From positions 1-7,543 of the forward strand of contig QNAD01000094.1 in assembly GCA_003641345.1 (NCBI GenBank): 7,543 bases of DNA, in the 5' to 3' direction. The notes beneath the pieces are model-generated. The model worked only from the letters and a program-made list of their open reading frames with translations. It made no database searches and was not told the origin of the DNA. The DNA is from Candidatus Zixiibacteriota bacterium. GTDB taxonomy: Bacteria > Zixibacteria > MSB-5A5 > GN15 > FEB-12. Shown here piece after piece: positions 6,410 to 7,543 of this stretch (positions within the stretch are counted from its first letter, which is position 1; every line of letters begins with the position of its first letter). Made by a program: the position numbers and the translations under genes.

Positions 6410-7382
6410 TGCACCATCCATTTTTTAATATGTCTCTTAAGTGATAAGTTAAAATTATTGATGCTCCCGCACGAGTAATAGCTGTCAGATTTTCAATAAC
6501 CATTTGCCCTTCGTCAACCAGACCGGCTTTTGCCATTAGTTTAACCTGAGTATATTCGCCAGATACATTATAAGCGGCTATGGGGAGTTCCGTATTCTTT
6601 TTAAAATCTGAAATTATATCCAGATAAGCTAAAGCCGGTTTGACCATAACAATATCCGCACCCTGATCTTCATCAAGCATTAGTTCAAGCTGAGCTTCAG
6701 CACGATTTCTGAAATCCATCTGATACCCTTTACGGTTTCCTTCTCCGGGTGAAGAATTAGCAGCTTCTCTAAATGGTCCGTAATATGAAGAAGCATACTT
6801 GGCAGTATAAGCCATAATTAGCGTATCTGTGAAATCATTTAACTCAAGGTTTTCTCTGATAGCTCCAACTCGGCCGTCCATCATATCCGAAGGTGCCACA
6901 CAATCACATCCAGCTTTAGCTAACTCAAGAGCCATATTGCTTAATACCAAAACAGATTTATCATTGTCAATTTCGCCATCTACTGAAACTCCGCAGTGAC
7001 CTGTATCTGTATAAGCACAAAGACAAACATCAGCTGAGACAAATAAATTATCACCGAATTTATCTTTAAGCATATTAGTAGCGATAATAACAGGATTTTT
7101 GTTGTCCGATGCAGAGGTTGCCATTTTATCTTTCCTGTCGGTGACTCCAAAAAGCATAATTTTATTTATGCCAAGTTTGATATCTTCAGCAATTGATTTA
7201 ATAAGAGAATCAGGAGATTCACGATAAATGCCCGGCAAGCCATTTATCTCATCTTTAATATTGTTACCTTCACAAACAAAATACGGTTGAATCAATCGTT
7301 TGTTTTGTAGTGTATGTTCAAACGACAATTCACGTGTAATCTTATTACGACGCATCCTACGCGGGCGTAAAAATTGTTCCAT
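6402..7382 (-). CDS. hemB: Porphobilinogen synthase (5-aminolevulinate dehydratase)
   Basis: HemB condenses two 5-aminolevulinate molecules into porphobilinogen; family members are usually cytoplasmic homo-octamers. The 326-residue length is normal. The N-terminal arm has the familiar 'RPRRMRRN' (6-13). Catalytic zinc ligands C120, C122 and C130 are all present in 'DVCLCAYTDTGHCG', so this is the zinc-dependent type and not the aspartate-rich magnesium type of plants and Pseudomonas. The two substrate lysines are K195 ('AYTAKYAS') and K248 ('MVKPALAYLD'). 'ANSSPGEGNRKGYQMDFRN' (208-226) is the active-site lid region. E233 aligns with the allosteric magnesium glutamate of E. coli HemB. The ATG shares one base with the hemD stop (TAATG), and GGAG at 7391-7394 sits eight bases upstream. 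The 3' end overlaps hemL. Start and function are both well supported. Confidence 0.97.
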   Translation of the reverse strand: MEQFLRPRRMRRNKITRELSFEHTLQNKRLIQPYFVCEGNNIKDEINGLPGIYRESPDSLIKSIAEDIKLGINKIMLFGVTDRKDKMATSASDNKNPVIIATNMLKDKFGDNLFVSADVCLCAYTDTGHCGVSVDGEIDNDKSVLVLSNMALELAKAGCDCVAPSDMMDGRVGAIRENLELNDFTDTLIMAYTAKYASSYYGPFREAANSSPGEGNRKGYQMDFRNRAEAQLELMLDEDQGADIVMVKPALAYLDIISDFKKNTELPIAAYNVSGEYTQVKLMAKAGLVDEGQMVIENLTAITRAGASIILTYHLRDILKNGWCND

Positions 7383-7543
7383 TATACTAACTCCAAAATA
7401 TTTTTTATATCAGTATCTTTTAATATATCTACACCAATCCAACCGAGTTTTTTCATTTCAGCGGCGGTTGTTTTTCCGATAGCATAAATTCTTGAAATTG
7501 GAGAACCAAATTGACGATGATAAGATCTTACTGCAGAAGGTGC
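7382..7543 (-). CDS. hemD: Uroporphyrinogen III synthase, C-terminal end (cut by window end)
   Basis: This is an open minus-strand frame of 53 residues from the window edge to a TAA at 7384-7382, too short to stand out as an ORF on its own. It begins 'APSAVRSYHRQFG' and continues 'IYAIGKTTAAEMKKLG'. These match the end of HemD, where the family has a 'SPSAVRAF...' segment and an 'IGPTTA..A..LG'-like segment that contacts the substrate. HemD inverts ring D and cyclises hydroxymethylbilane to uroporphyrinogen III. Its place directly before hemB, with a one-base stop/start overlap, supports the call. HemD sequences diverge strongly, so the identification rests on these two short motifs plus context. 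The N-terminal domain, the start and any hemC fusion lie outside the window. Confidence 0.85.
   Translation of the reverse strand, partial: APSAVRSYHRQFGSPISRIYAIGKTTAAEMKKLGWIGVDILKDTDIKNILELV

Noticed and set aside
7300..7482. Plus-strand open frame of 60 codons across the hemD/hemB junction
   Set aside because: It is antisense to conserved hemB and hemD ends and shows no family resemblance.
1..7543. A novel defence, mobile or RNA-based system
   Set aside because: Every stretch except 255-380 is accounted for by conserved coding sequence. I saw no transposase, integrase, direct-repeat array, tRNA or riboswitch-like structure.

Overview
The window is AT-rich and every gene I can support lies on the minus strand. 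Read from high to low coordinates, it holds most of a tetrapyrrole (heme) biosynthesis operon, followed by the beginning of a separate gene for a mechanosensitive channel. The order is hemD (3' end only, cut by the window edge), hemB, hemL, hemE, hemN, hemH, hemG (HemY-type), a 126-base spacer, then mscS (5' end only, cut by the window start). TAA, TGA and TAG all serve as stops, so the standard bacterial code fits.

Organism: glutamate-1-semialdehyde aminotransferase (HemL) means 5-aminolevulinate is made from glutamyl-tRNA (C5 pathway). This argues against Alphaproteobacteria, most of which use ALA synthase. HemL carries an 'IPANNGLL' segment, a 'SLYWVVF' segment and a 'PPSGYEV' segment that, from memory, resemble the Bacteroidetes/FCB-like branch of the family more than the E. 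coli type. Low GC and the long hem cluster would suit an uncultured or marine FCB-type lineage, but this placement is only a low-confidence inference.

Pathway: HemL makes 5-aminolevulinate and HemB joins two of them into porphobilinogen. HemD closes uroporphyrinogen III, presumably after a HemC encoded upstream outside the window. HemE decarboxylates this to coproporphyrinogen III, and radical-SAM HemN converts that to protoporphyrinogen IX. HemG oxidises it to protoporphyrin IX and HemH inserts ferrous iron. The only steps not seen are glutamyl-tRNA reductase (HemA) and HemC. All diagnostic catalytic residues that I checked are present, so each complete enzyme looks functional.

Layout: the six junctions between hemD and hemG range from a 1-base gap to overlaps of about 10 bases, and each downstream Shine-Dalgarno sequence lies inside the preceding gene. 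I see no internal promoter or terminator on the coding strand, so the seven genes are probably one transcript with coupled translation. Its promoter must be upstream of the window. The spacer at 255-380 is the only non-coding stretch; it holds a weak AT-rich hairpin, a possible promoter and a strong ribosome binding site for mscS. I found no mobile elements, tRNA or rRNA genes, CRISPR arrays or clearly novel system; this is a well-preserved housekeeping locus.
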